Assembly: GCA_023414355.1 (NCBI GenBank) | Contig: JAEZOB010000039.1 | Coordinates: 50,693 to 114,692 of the forward strand | Direction of reading: 5' to 3' | DNA: 64,000 bases | From: Bacillota bacterium | Lineage (GTDB): Bacteria > Bacillota > Clostridia > Lachnospirales > Lachnospiraceae | Part shown: positions 16,736-25,336 of the stretch, piece after piece | Position numbering within the stretch: position 1 is the stretch's first letter | Layout of the letters: each line of letters starts with the position of its first letter | Translations under genes and position numbers: made by a program | The notes under the pieces: generated by a model | Databases searched by the model: none | What the model was told of the DNA's origin: nothing | Seen by the model: only the letters and a program-made list of their open reading frames with translations

Positions 16736-17701
16736 TTACCAGATACATGCATATTTGAATGATTGCAAAGTTATAAGAGTATCGCAAGGTAGATTATACT
16801 TTTCATCCAATTCCCTTATTCGTTGTCGTGAATAATCCGTCATACCTCTTTCCTTATACCATAATTTAATTGCTCTTCTCATCTGCTCTTTGTCTACGAT
16901 TACTTCTTTATATTTACAATAGGTTTCCATCGGACTATTGTTGCTTCGTAATTCATCCAAAAGAATTTGTTGTACACAAGAAAGGTATCTTTTAACATAA
17001 TCATCCATAAGAATTCGATATAAGGTCAAGAAATTTTCTATTAGTAATTCTATCCCTTTTCCTGTTATTACACTTTTTATATCACGCTTATCATGAAATA
17101 TAGAATTTATCTTTCTTGACATTAAAACAAATTCTACCCTTAGATATCTATCATCCATTTCAATACCTAATTGATTCATCTTATCATAACACTTAAGTTT
17201 CCATTGATTGTTTATTGTTCGTGACACTAATCCATTAATACAAGGTTTATACTTATATTCTTTTGATTGTATTACGTAATTTAAGTTTTGATCTGCTTCA
17301 TGCAACAAAGCATTGCTAAATAGTCGAATTATATTTTCACATGAACATTGACCAATAAGCTTTTCCGTAATATTTATCTCTATACTACATAATTTTGTAT
17401 AAAAGTTATTTCCAAACTTTTTTTTTAGCTGAACATCAAGATCTTTACAAATCTCATTAATAAATGGTATATCACTTCGACTAAATGGTCTTGCATTGTT
17501 ACTTCGAACATACCGTGGCATGCAGACACTTACCACGCATTTTGTACCCCTGTTTCCAATAAATCCATAATTCACGCCACTAGGACTTATCAATTGTACT
17601 TCATCCACAATCACTTTCTTAGTTGGAATAAACAATAATTCAAATGTACAATTATCAACTCCTTGCCTACTACTCATATTCTTTTCGTCTTTCTTTAACA
17701 T
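16736..17701 (-). CDS. Probable rolling-circle replication initiator (gene II/X-like)
   Basis: About 321 residues. The pair of motifs LKCYDKMNQLG and RYLRVEFVL (about 170-195) resembles the K-x-Y-x-K and L-R-x-E signatures of phage/plasmid gene II/X replication proteins; CCxH-like metal residues are not obvious. It would nick and initiate rolling-circle replication of the excised element. The start ATG 17701 has AAGGAGG 7 bases upstream. A strong hairpin with a T-run lies about 45 bases upstream and may attenuate it. Assignment is by motif resemblance only. Confidence 0.6.
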   Translation of the reverse strand: MLKKDEKNMSSRQGVDNCTFELLFIPTKKVIVDEVQLISPSGVNYGFIGNRGTKCVVSVCMPRYVRSNNARPFSRSDIPFINEICKDLDVQLKKKFGNNFYTKLCSIEINITEKLIGQCSCENIIRLFSNALLHEADQNLNYVIQSKEYKYKPCINGLVSRTINNQWKLKCYDKMNQLGIEMDDRYLRVEFVLMSRKINSIFHDKRDIKSVITGKGIELLIENFLTLYRILMDDYVKRYLSCVQQILLDELRSNNSPMETYCKYKEVIVDKEQMRRAIKLWYKERGMTDYSRQRIRELDEKYNLPCDTLITLQSFKYACIW

Positions 17702-17744
17702 AATTTGCCTCCTTAAATTATATTGAGGCTTGCTTAAAGCAAAT

Positions 17745-17792
17745 AAAAAAGCAAACCTTACCAAAAGTTCCACTCTCCGGTAACTGTTTGCT
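17745..17792 (-). promoter_or_regulatory. Hairpin with T-run upstream of rep
   Basis: Minus strand: AGCAAACAGTTACC (17792-17779) pairs, with a bulge, with GGTAAGGTTTGCT (17762-17750), followed by six T. It could be an attenuator limiting Rep expression or part of a replication origin. Confidence 0.5.
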
Positions 17793-17999
17793 TATCAAAG
17801 CCACTGTATTTTCTTGAAAAGGTCATAAAAAAAGTACACTCTTCCAAGAAAGATGTACATCTGTACGACTGATATATTTTGTTTACGTTTAATATTCTAG
17901 CATGATGTTCTGCAAATTTCAATAGTATTTTACATATTTTATAAAAAAGATGACAAATGAAAATCAAATGCCATCTAATGATATTAATATCTTTCTTCA

Positions 18000-18251
18000 T
18001 TACCCAATTCTTTTATAATTTTTTACCTCCTCAACATTCAATTTGTCATTCTGAGGACCCCACCCTGGTTCCTTGGTTAAAGCTATTAATGGGAGCTCTG
18101 GTGATACAAATTGATGTTTCTGATTTGCTATACAACCCATATCTTTTCTATCAAATGTTTGAAATGTAATTTCTTGATCATTTGTCAATAAAAATGACGT
18201 ATCATTTTGTGCAATCACTCTAGTTTGATTAGTAATTCGCATATATCCCAT
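18000..18251 (-). CDS. Hypothetical 83-residue protein of element A
   Basis: The start ATG 18251 has CGGAGG 7 bases upstream and follows the nuclease stop by 16 bases, so the two form an operon. The protein is soluble and shows no recognised domain; it begins MGYMRITNQTRV and has a proline-rich middle (SPELPLIAL). Its tight linkage to a PD-(D/E)XK nuclease suggests a partner or regulatory subunit, but this is inference. The 17.8-18.0 kb stretch downstream holds no supported gene. Confidence 0.6.
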   Translation of the reverse strand: MGYMRITNQTRVIAQNDTSFLLTNDQEITFQTFDRKDMGCIANQKHQFVSPELPLIALTKEPGWGPQNDKLNVEEVKNYKRIG

Positions 18252-18267
18252 GCTTATCCTCCGATCC

Positions 18268-19338
18268 TTATTCAACCATTTCAAATGCTTCAACAATAAT
18301 ATCTTTCAGTTTTTGAATATCATCAATATTATTAATAAATATGTTTGTAATACCTTTACTATTGAGTGACTGCAACTTAAACTCTAGGTGGTATGACTGC
18401 AACATGGAATATGGCATATTAACCATAACAATCATCGGGTCTTTATCCAATATAAACCTAACAAACCAACCATTAATATTATTATTGAAAACCCCAAAAT
18501 AACTGACTGTATCTTTATATGATAGATTTGATATGTCTTTATGGGCATCTTTCAAAATTGTTTTTACATAATCAAAGGCTTTTAACTCATCCTCTGTAGT
18601 AATAATAGTTCTTGTTCGGCCAGTAGTATCTGTTTCGTCACCAGACATTAATTCTTGTGATAACTCTGTAATTGTACCTGATATTGCTTTATTTACATAT
18701 GGTTTAAACTTTTCTATTGTAACCGAAGTAACCTTTGTTTTAGTAAAGTCTTTAATCAAAAACCTAATAAAATCATCGTCAGGCTTCTGTAATAATCCTT
18801 TCAGTTTATTTGCTACCTTTGATATATAAATACATTCTTCTGCCTTATGTAGTAAATCAGATTGACAAAAACAATCCTTACAAAACAGCTTTAATATGTC
18901 TATACCTTCATTGGATACATTATCAAAATCAAATTCAAAGAATGGAGTTGTATCCATTATATTAGGCATCTCAAAATCAGTAAAAAATTTATACTTAATA
19001 CCATCAGTTATAATTCCAAGTTTTACATTAGGTGTCGCATTAAAATAACGGCTAAGCTGAGCATCGTGATCCTCTAATCTTACTCCAACCGATTTAGCTT
19101 CGATAAAGAAAATAGGGTTGCCCTCTTTAAAAATTGCATAATCAACTTTCTCACCTTTTTTCTTAGCAAAATCCGCTACATATTCAGGTTTAACTTCAAT
19201 AGGATTATAGATATCGTATCCCAATACTTGTATCAGAGGTATTATCAAAGAATGTTTTGTTGCTTCTTCATTATGAATAATACCTTTACGTTCCATAAGT
19301 AACTTCTGTAGTGAAAGTATCTCTTCTGTAAATCCCAT
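18268..19338 (-). CDS. HsdR_N-type nuclease-domain protein
   Basis: About 356 residues. The N-terminal half matches the type I restriction HsdR N-terminal (PD-(D/E)XK) domain: VKPEYVADF, then KVDYAIFKEGNPIFFIEAKS (about 52-90) with the D...E-x-K catalytic residues. There is no helicase domain, so it is a stand-alone version of the kind found in prophages and islands. The C-terminal half is unrecognised. The start was moved to the second ATG (19338) because AAGGAG lies 8 bases upstream. It probably acts on DNA in defence or element maintenance. Confidence 0.75.
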   Translation of the reverse strand: MGFTEEILSLQKLLMERKGIIHNEEATKHSLIIPLIQVLGYDIYNPIEVKPEYVADFAKKKGEKVDYAIFKEGNPIFFIEAKSVGVRLEDHDAQLSRYFNATPNVKLGIITDGIKYKFFTDFEMPNIMDTTPFFEFDFDNVSNEGIDILKLFCKDCFCQSDLLHKAEECIYISKVANKLKGLLQKPDDDFIRFLIKDFTKTKVTSVTIEKFKPYVNKAISGTITELSQELMSGDETDTTGRTRTIITTEDELKAFDYVKTILKDAHKDISNLSYKDTVSYFGVFNNNINGWFVRFILDKDPMIVMVNMPYSMLQSYHLEFKLQSLNSKGITNIFINNIDDIQKLKDIIVEAFEMVE

Positions 19339-19443
19339 TTTCATCTCTCCTTAATGTTTTGGGATATTATACCATACTTTCACTATAAGTGAAACATGAA
19401 AATGTCAATTATCCCTTAGAATTTGATAATGGGGGTGTTACTT

Positions 19444-19677
19444 ATGAGCGTTAAGCATTCTGATAAATATAAAGCAATCGGACTAACAATTAAGCGATAT
19501 AGAAAAATGAAAAATATGACTCAAGAAGAACTGGCGGATAAGTTATCAATTAGCCTTAGCTACCTTACAAAAATAGAAGCTCAAAACTGTGATAAACCAT
19601 TTTCCCTAGAGATTGTGTTTGATATAGCAGAAGCTTTAGATATACCAGTTATTACTCTATTTGAAGATATAACCTAG
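19444..19677 (+). CDS. XRE-family HTH regulator of element A
   Basis: A 77-residue protein, essentially one Cro/CI-type HTH (MTQEELADKLSISLSYLTKIE). It is divergent from the nuclease operon, with about 105 bases between them, and probably represses it and itself. The start ATG 19444 has GGGGG about 9 bases upstream. It is the only plus-strand gene of element A. Confidence 0.88.
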   Translation: MSVKHSDKYKAIGLTIKRYRKMKNMTQEELADKLSISLSYLTKIEAQNCDKPFSLEIVFDIAEALDIPVITLFEDIT

Positions 19678-19930
19678 TATACCTCTGTAACCTCATCATT
19701 TTAATTCTGATAAATTCTATCGTATTTGTTAAATAGAAATATATTGTGCTTTCAAATGGTCAATATATAAAGCTATGACAATTCGATTTATTTTTAATTA
19801 ACCATCTGAATAAGATTATCTGTTTCTTACCCATAGTATCGTTAATATCAATCCAAATATCATTAATCTTATATAGATATCCCATGTGATAAATCGGCTC
19901 TTATACTGGTTTATTTATCCTTGCACCAGT

Positions 19931-19951
19931 AGTAACCAAATAGTAACTATT
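19931..19951. repeat. Arm-type integrase site of element A, right
   Basis: Matches 12096-12116 in the same orientation with two changes (AGTAACCAAA then TAGTAACTATT). It lies 61 bases before att copy 2. Confidence 0.6.
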
Positions 19952-19973
19952 TCCTTCTCAGAGCAAAAAAAGA

Positions 19974-20000
19974 ACACCAAGCAAATTGGTGTCTTTTATT
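19974..20000 (+). terminator. Terminator at the right end of element A
   Basis: ACACCAA pairs with TTGGTGT, preceded by an A-run and followed by CTTTTATT. Element B has a similar terminator in the corresponding place. Confidence 0.7.
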
Positions 20001-20012
20001 GTGTTTCCATAA

Positions 20013-20055
20013 AAGCTGTTGGGCAGACTTGAACTGCTGACCTCCTCATTACCAA
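20013..20055. repeat. Attachment-site copy 2
   Basis: Identical 43-bp tRNA-Thr segment, the junction between elements A and B. Confidence 0.92.
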
Positions 20056-20172
20056 TCTCAAAAGTGAGGTTTTGTAGTATTTCATAGAATGCTACAACCC
20101 TTGATTTTATTGGCTTTTACGCGTTTAATAACTTGTATTGTTTAGGGTCTTTTCATGTATTTTTATAAAGTG

Positions 20173-20191
20173 TGGTACCAAATTGGTACCA
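20173..20191. repeat. Arm-type integrase site of element B, left
   Basis: The inverted repeat TGGTACCAAATTGGTACCA starts 118 bases beyond att copy 2, the same distance as in element A. It recurs with one change at 34524-34542. The rest of 20.06-20.40 kb holds no supported gene. Confidence 0.6.
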
Positions 20192-20404
20192 GTTTTACAG
20201 ATCGCCAATCAAGAGTATTTCATATAATTTGAGACTTGCATCCGTAAAAGTCCTTTACAAATCAATAATCATGTTTATTTCATACACTGAACATCATTCT
20301 CTCAATCGTGTTGTTTTGGGTATAAGCAAAGGAAGCGTTTCAATACAGTTCCTTTTAATCATTATATACATATGCGTTAATAATATAGAAGCATGTTATT
20401 TGGC

Positions 20405-20800
20405 TCAATAACTAGCATAATAAGCGTTCAGGTCTCTCAAAATTGTTTCCATTTCCTCGTAAAAATCTTCAGAATCAATTTTATCTTTATATACAAATTC
20501 GCATTCATAAATATATATTTCATACTTATTAAAGTTTTTATCGCTTAAATATAACACTATTTTAAGTTCTTTGCGATTTATAAAATATCCATCGAATTTG
20601 AAATAATTCCATTTCTCAATGATGCCTCTAATTGAATCGGTATCGTATACGATATTGCTAATTACACTTTCATTAAATTTATTAATAATTTCTGCGACTT
20701 GTTCCTCTAAATTTTCAATACCACATGATTTTGCATAATTTTCTATTGCCGCATGTTTATTAATAATTTGAGTTTTAAGACTTTCTAATTCCTTTTTCAT
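20405..20800 (-). CDS. Hypothetical 131-residue protein
   Basis: The start ATG 20800 has GGGGGG 7 bases upstream. The N-terminus is a coiled-coil-like helix (KKELESLKTQIINKH); the rest is mixed alpha/beta and acidic at the C-terminus (EDFYEEMETIL). No family is recognised. It is preceded by the conserved hairpin at 20820-20848, which also precedes the next gene upstream, so the two may be co-regulated. It is the last gene at the att copy 2 side of element B. Confidence 0.6.
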   Translation of the reverse strand: MKKELESLKTQIINKHAAIENYAKSCGIENLEEQVAEIINKFNESVISNIVYDTDSIRGIIEKWNYFKFDGYFINRKELKIVLYLSDKNFNKYEIYIYECEFVYKDKIDSEDFYEEMETILRDLNAYYASY

Positions 20801-20819
20801 AATTATCCCCCCTTTATTC

Positions 20820-20848
20820 CAAATACTACCACCTTCTGACAGTATTTG
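20820..20848 (-). promoter_or_regulatory. Conserved leader hairpin, copy 1
   Basis: Minus strand: CAAATACTGTC, 7-base loop AGAAGGT, GGTAGTATTTG, an 11-pair stem with two G-U pairs. It is just upstream of the ribosome binding site of the 131-residue gene. The same structure with compensatory changes is at 21314-21342. Confidence 0.6.
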
Positions 20849-20966
20849 CAATGCAAATGTTAAGGGATTGTACTTTGAGGTATCCATGCCAGCGCACACT
20901 TCGGAGATCTTACTTCATCCGCTGATTACCACCTGTCCCTGAGTAGCTTTGGGCATAAAAGGAGCC

Positions 20967-21290
20967 CTAATAATGGGCCCTAGTACTAATCTTTAATTTA
21001 TGTGTTTTCTTTTTTATCAATCTATTACTGCACAAATTACTTAAATATTTTAGTCTATCATCATCGCTTAATTTATCAAAATCCATGGTATCATCCAGAG
21101 TATCAATTAATAGGTCTATCAGACTGCCTTGACATCCACTACAAACACCTATGTGAAATTCTCCGGCCCAACATCCACCAATCTTAATTTCTTCCCCACA
21201 AAAGAGGCATGTAGATAACTCCTTAACATGTTTTGGTGGTATTCCTTGATTATCTTTATTACTTTTAATAATTTCGCTTAATCTCGCCAT
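20967..21290 (-). CDS. Small zinc-ribbon-like protein
   Basis: 107 residues. Cys pairs CLFCGEE (about 28-31) and CSGCQG (about 50-53) form a plausible four-Cys zinc site, with a GCW and FHIG between them. The C-terminal third is helical and basic (RLIKKKTHKLK). The ATG has GGAGGG 9 bases upstream. No named family is recognised. A hairpin identical in form to the one before the next gene precedes it. Confidence 0.6.
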   Translation of the reverse strand: MARLSEIIKSNKDNQGIPPKHVKELSTCLFCGEEIKIGGCWAGEFHIGVCSGCQGSLIDLLIDTLDDTMDFDKLSDDDRLKYLSNLCSNRLIKKKTHKLKISTRAHY

Positions 21291-21313
21291 TCAATTCATC
21301 CCTCCTCCCAATG

Positions 21314-21342
21314 CAAATGCTACCACTTTCTGGTAACACTTG
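21314..21342 (-). promoter_or_regulatory. Conserved leader hairpin, copy 2
   Basis: Minus strand: CAAGTGTTACC, loop AGAAAGT, GGTAGCATTTG. Compared with copy 1, an A-T pair has become G-C by change of both bases, other differences keep G-U pairs, and the loop AGAARGT is kept. Confidence 0.6.
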
Positions 21343-21396
21343 CAATATGCAAACATAAAAATAACATCCTTTGGGATGCTATTTTAAATTTAATTA

Positions 21397-22053
21397 TCAT
21401 TTTACAGGGCTGTATTTATTTAAATATGTGTCTTTATATTTTTGATAATCAAGAAATTCCGCAGCAAAGCAGTTTTTAAAAATATAGTCCATTCTATCAC
21501 AAGCTTTTTTTTCATATACGGGACAGAATTCGTAAAATAATGAACCCGCCTCATCAACTTTATCTTTATTAAAATATATATGATGATTACAATCCATAAA
21601 CAAAATCGAAATTGTCGAATCTATCATTTCCATTACAATCCTAGAAGCACCGTTTTCCTCCGGCATTTCAAATTCGTAAATGTTCTCGCCTTCAATTATT
21701 TGCTCTACTTTTTCTTGAGGGTATTGATAACTCTCAAGAATTTTACGTAATATTTCGCTTTTTCCCTTTACTTTATGATAATGAAGTGTTTTCTTTTTAG
21801 AAATATCATCATTCAACGATTTTACTGTTTCATTCGATAACATAGGCAAACATTTGAATAAAAATGTAGATATCTTTCTAATAAACTCTTGTTCATTTTT
21901 ATAAAAATTATTAAACTCACCTTCAATATTTATCGATGTAATTTTAAAATCATTAAAAGTGAAGGTAACCTGATCATCATTTTCCTCTTTATTGTTTGTA
22001 ACATTGGAACTTATTTTCTTGTTTGATGTTACACTTTTTATCTTATGTCCCAT
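21397..22053 (-). CDS. Putative toxin/partner of Panacea protein
   Basis: 218 residues with no recognised domain. A Lys/Asn/Ser-rich N-terminal segment (1-30) is followed by a folded region with several Cys (FKCLP, MDCNHH, EFCPVY, KKACDRMD, FKNCF). The ATG comes 5 bases after the stop of the Panacea-domain gene, with no strong site of its own, so translation is coupled. In PanAT systems the gene beside the Panacea antitoxin encodes the toxin, and toxin folds are very diverse. This position is the only ground for the proposal. Confidence 0.5.
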   Translation of the reverse strand: MGHKIKSVTSNKKISSNVTNNKEENDDQVTFTFNDFKITSINIEGEFNNFYKNEQEFIRKISTFLFKCLPMLSNETVKSLNDDISKKKTLHYHKVKGKSEILRKILESYQYPQEKVEQIIEGENIYEFEMPEENGASRIVMEMIDSTISILFMDCNHHIYFNKDKVDEAGSLFYEFCPVYEKKACDRMDYIFKNCFAAEFLDYQKYKDTYLNKYSPVK

Positions 22054-22058
22054 ATGTT

Positions 22059-22520
22059 CTACTCTGCGGCTTGCTCGTTATAATATTTGAATATTACTCT
22101 ATCGTCAATAGGTGTATCACATGATGCATAAGAAGGAATACCTCCTCTAGCCGCTATCCAAGGATCCTCTTGATGAGTAAAACCTTCGAGCTGATTTCCT
22201 GTATACTTTCCATAAACATCCCAAACCTGATTTAATATATCTAATATATCACCTTGGAAAATATCTTCATCATAAAACTCAATCTTTTCAATATCTTCCC
22301 ATCCATATCGTTTATATTCTTGGTAAAGCAAAGGACATACAGGTCCATGTACCCACGCCTGTATTTCGCTATCAAATAAACGATACTTAATACTCTCTTC
22401 CGAATCGTTTAATAAAGCCAAAGTCCACGCATATGCATAATAAACAAGTTTTTGAAGTTTTTTCTGAGACATAGGTTCTTTAGACAGAAAAAAGTCAGCT
22501 ACATCATTAACATTCGCCAT
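22059..22520 (-). CDS. Panacea-domain (DUF4065/SocA-like) protein, putative antitoxin
   Basis: 153 residues matching the Panacea/DUF4065 domain: VADFFLSKEPMSQKKLQKLVYYA at the N-terminus, then DSEIQAWVHGPVCPLLYQEYK (both quoted in part) and a late PWIAARGG. Panacea proteins act as antitoxins to unrelated toxins, or as proteolytic adaptors (SocA). GGGGG lies 7 bases before the ATG. It is first in a two-gene operon with the 218-residue gene. Confidence 0.8.
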   Translation of the reverse strand: MANVNDVADFFLSKEPMSQKKLQKLVYYAYAWTLALLNDSEESIKYRLFDSEIQAWVHGPVCPLLYQEYKRYGWEDIEKIEFYDEDIFQGDILDILNQVWDVYGKYTGNQLEGFTHQEDPWIAARGGIPSYASCDTPIDDRVIFKYYNEQAAE

Positions 22521-22713
22521 TTTTATCCCCCTTCAAATAAAGCAACAATAAACTATTATCTAATATATTTTGCCCTATTTACTATCATTATATGCTATAT
22601 ATCGTAAAAAACAAGAAAAAATTAAGAGCTTAGTAAAATTTAATCTGATGTTCGCTTTATTTAGACCCATACGAAATAAGATTATATAACTATGGGCATA
22701 TATCTTGACTTCA

Positions 22714-23827
22714 TCACTCTATTTGAGGTATTAGATCACTACTATGATCTCTTATGCCAAGTAGACTGTCGCGTTTATTTATATAAGGGTCATACCAATC
22801 AGCCATTGCTTTTGCCCATGTAATCCATTCATCTTTATCATTTTGAGTATTTCTCTGTTGTACATAAAAAGCATACTCACGAATTTTACATGCAATCTCA
22901 TAGTCACGCACTTCATTTAACAGAATTTCTATTTTATTAATTTCTTGATAGTATTCCACTTCGTGCAGTTTAGCCTGGCGTCTTTCCTCTTTTTTAATTA
23001 GATCTATTTCTAGTGTATCAGCGTGAGTACTTCGTCTTTCTTCTGAAATCCCAAGAAATTTATATATTATTTCAGGTATTCTATCCTCGAGCTTCCTTTT
23101 AGGAGTATCTCCAATATAGCAGCCCCTTTTCCCGTAATTATGAATTTCTAAAACAAGCTTTCCATTTCGGACACAATCATGGCTAGGTATCTTAGGTTTA
23201 CTTGTATAGTGTCCTTTACCCCTTAATTTCTCATACTTACATAATTCGTTTTTTTCTTGTTCGTTCAAGACATGAGGAACTTCATTATATCGCTCCATCA
23301 AACTAAAAATTATATCTTCACCGCGTAAATCAATAGATCCATCGTCATTAATGCGTCCGCACAATTTAATTAAACTTGCTACTACATATTTTCTAATTTT
23401 CATAGCTCGTTCTTTCTGTCCATCGGAAGTATAACCACGACTATACATTCTCTCAATAATGTCATTTTCGCAAGAGAAACTGGTTAATAACTGGTCTTTA
23501 CCAGTAGTAAATAAAGATACTATCTCTTTAAATGATGTTTGCTCATCATATGTAAGGAAACTTATAGAGCCATATTTAAACTGATTATTTCTCATTAACT
23601 TGGTTTTTCCATCCAATTTAATGGAAGGTTTTTTTGTGAACCTCCTTGCCATACCTCAACTTTGCCCAATAGCCCGACGATGGAGTAGGAATGTTCATTT
23701 CCTTGCATTTTTTCTTAATAGCAACATTAGAAACACCATATTCCTTTGCTACTTCAATAACAGGTTTATCCCAGACTTCGTTATATAATTTTTCTCGTTC
23801 GTAAATATTTTTACCATCAGCTGACAT
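22714..23827 (-). pseudogene. HTH-containing hypothetical protein split by a +1 A insertion
   Basis: The 69-residue N-terminal frame (23827-23618) carries an HTH (LYNEVWDKPVIEVAKEYG, then SNVAIKKKC) ending in GYWAKLRYGKEVHKK. The second frame (23652-22714, up to 312 residues) continues naturally as KKPSIKLDGKTK. Removing one A from the A7 run at about 23631-23637 gives a single protein of about 375 residues. The second frame also has its own ATG with a purine-rich site, so two separate proteins remain possible. The C-terminal part has a coiled-coil stretch (EERRQAKLHEVEYYQEINK) and no named domain. Confidence 0.6.
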
Positions 23828-23925
23828 AATAATCCTCCATTTCTTTAGTTCCTTAATAGATTATTATATCACTGTTTGGATGTGATTTGTGTGTAGAAAT
23901 AGAATAATATCGCTGTAGTTGCTTA

Positions 23926-23953
23926 TTGATTAAGTATTCACTAGTGTTATACT
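23926..23953 (+). promoter_or_regulatory. Promoter of the 79-residue gene
   Basis: -35 TTGATT, 16-base spacer, -10 TATACT, 62 bases before the start codon. Confidence 0.55.
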
Positions 23954-24015
23954 TATAGTGTATTACATGCTTTTATATGATCAATATATTTACACAGAAA
24001 TAGGAGGGTTATCAA

Positions 24016-24255
24016 ATGGCTAAACGCGCTAAATTGATTAATGGCTTGCCACCAGGCTTTAAAGTGATCCATGTCCTACCTGATGGAACCGAAGTGGATA
24101 GTGTCAAAGGAATGCGTATCCCTTATCTGCCAGAGACACATGGTATTTATGAACTGGTTGCAAAATACGCACAAAATATCCCCAAAGATAAAGAATGGTG
24201 CACTATTAGAGAATTAAACTTAAGTATTCTCGAAAAATATAAATCAGAAGAATGA
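24016..24255 (+). CDS. Hypothetical 79-residue protein
   Basis: AGGAGG lies 8 bases before the ATG. The sequence begins MAKRAKLINGLPPGFKV and has a HVLPDGTEV strand and an acidic C-terminus. Small proteins of this type occur in Firmicute mobile elements, but I cannot name a family. It is convergent with the next gene and shares a bidirectional terminator. Confidence 0.6.
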   Translation: MAKRAKLINGLPPGFKVIHVLPDGTEVDSVKGMRIPYLPETHGIYELVAKYAQNIPKDKEWCTIRELNLSILEKYKSEE

Positions 24256-24310
24256 ATAATAAATTGGATAATATTAGTATTTTCCATAATATTTTACCGA
24301 TCTCATATTT

Positions 24311-24360
24311 TGACCATATAGGTAATTTAAATTAAAGAGAATAAATCACCTATATGGTCA
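24311..24360. terminator. Bidirectional terminator
   Basis: TGACCATATAGGT (24311-24323) and ACCTATATGGTCA (24348-24360) are perfect inverted repeats between convergent genes. Confidence 0.7.
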
Positions 24361-24394
24361 TTTAAGGTTCTATATTAACTTTAATTTATCCCAC

Positions 24395-25219
24395 TTATTC
24401 ATCTACTTTGAGCAAATATTCATTCCAATAATCCTCTTCACCGGCAATACTATGCAACCAAATATACATCATAACCATCTCTAATTGAGCCTTATGTCCT
24501 TTAATAAAAGGCTTTTCAGCATATCTAGCATAAAAAGTGTTAATATTAAAGAGATTGGTTTTTGTTTTATAATTATACTCATATTTGTGATCTAGAAATG
24601 GATGATCCGATTTTACTCTACTTTTAGCTGGCCATGTCTCTGGATTATTATAGAAAGCACTTAAGTATCCTTCTACTGTTGCTGCTATGCTGACATTATA
24701 TTTCAGTAGCGTGTTCTCAAGCCAGTTTGTTATATTATCCGAAATCTTAGGAATATAATTTTTATACCTTAATGTTTCTCTATTGTGATATTCTCTGATA
24801 AACAAATATAGCATCTCTGCTTGGTTTTTAAGAAATGAATTTTTCTTAATAAGAGTGGCATAACAATCATAAGAGATTGATCGGAATTCAGATTCTCTAT
24901 AAAGCAGATAGAACCCTTCAACAGAGTTAAGAAAGGATGAAATCGATTTATTAATTTGTTTGTCATATGTATCATAGATTGAAACTAACCATTCTTTAGT
25001 TTCTTGACTGTATTCTTTTAAGGTATTCTCATATTTCTGAAGCTTCTCATTCTCAGAAACTGATCTCTTTTCAACGCCCTGCAATGGAAGATATTGATCA
25101 TAATATTCAAAAATGTAGTCAATACAAGTTCGGATATTTTTTATTTTTTGACTTGCGTCAAATTCATTTATTCCGTCCTCAGTCTTCCTTTTCTCGATAT
25201 ATTCCTCAACTTTCAACAT
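24395..25219 (-). CDS. Hypothetical 274-residue protein
   Basis: The start ATG 25219 is preceded by AAAGGA. It is mainly helical, with a Lys/Glu-rich N-terminal third (MLKVEEYIEKRKTED) and Tyr/Trp-rich C-terminal part; no signal peptide or membrane segment. No family is recognised. It lies directly downstream of the element's sigma factor gene and may be co-transcribed with it (117-base gap). Confidence 0.55.
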   Translation of the reverse strand: MLKVEEYIEKRKTEDGINEFDASQKIKNIRTCIDYIFEYYDQYLPLQGVEKRSVSENEKLQKYENTLKEYSQETKEWLVSIYDTYDKQINKSISSFLNSVEGFYLLYRESEFRSISYDCYATLIKKNSFLKNQAEMLYLFIREYHNRETLRYKNYIPKISDNITNWLENTLLKYNVSIAATVEGYLSAFYNNPETWPAKSRVKSDHPFLDHKYEYNYKTKTNLFNINTFYARYAEKPFIKGHKAQLEMVMMYIWLHSIAGEEDYWNEYLLKVDE

Positions 25220-25336
25220 AATAACACCATCCTTTCTGATCACAATTATGAGGCCAAATGGTGCTAAATGCAATATGTGTGTTCCCTAATATTGGATAAT
25301 CAAATAAGTTTATAAAAATAAAGCCGGAAATCGGCT

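Larger units (their letters stand above)
11936..20012. mobile_element. Integrative element A (about 8.1 kb) in tRNA-Thr
   Basis: Bounded by att copies 1 and 2. It holds a tyrosine integrase, a serine recombinase, an excisionase-like protein, a Rep-like protein, a HsdR_N-type nuclease, an 83-residue unknown, an XRE regulator and a GmrSD-like DUF262/DUF1524 protein. It has lower GC than its flanks. No conjugation or virion genes are seen, so it is probably an integrative and mobilisable or satellite-type element. Confidence 0.88.

Noticed and set aside
17758..18000. 80-codon minus-strand ORF upstream of rep
   Set aside because: It reads through the hairpin before rep, lacks a ribosome site and has non-protein-like composition.
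20172..20411. 79-codon plus-strand ORF at the left end of element B
   Set aside because: It starts within the arm-type repeat with no ribosome site and overlaps the adjacent gene's end.
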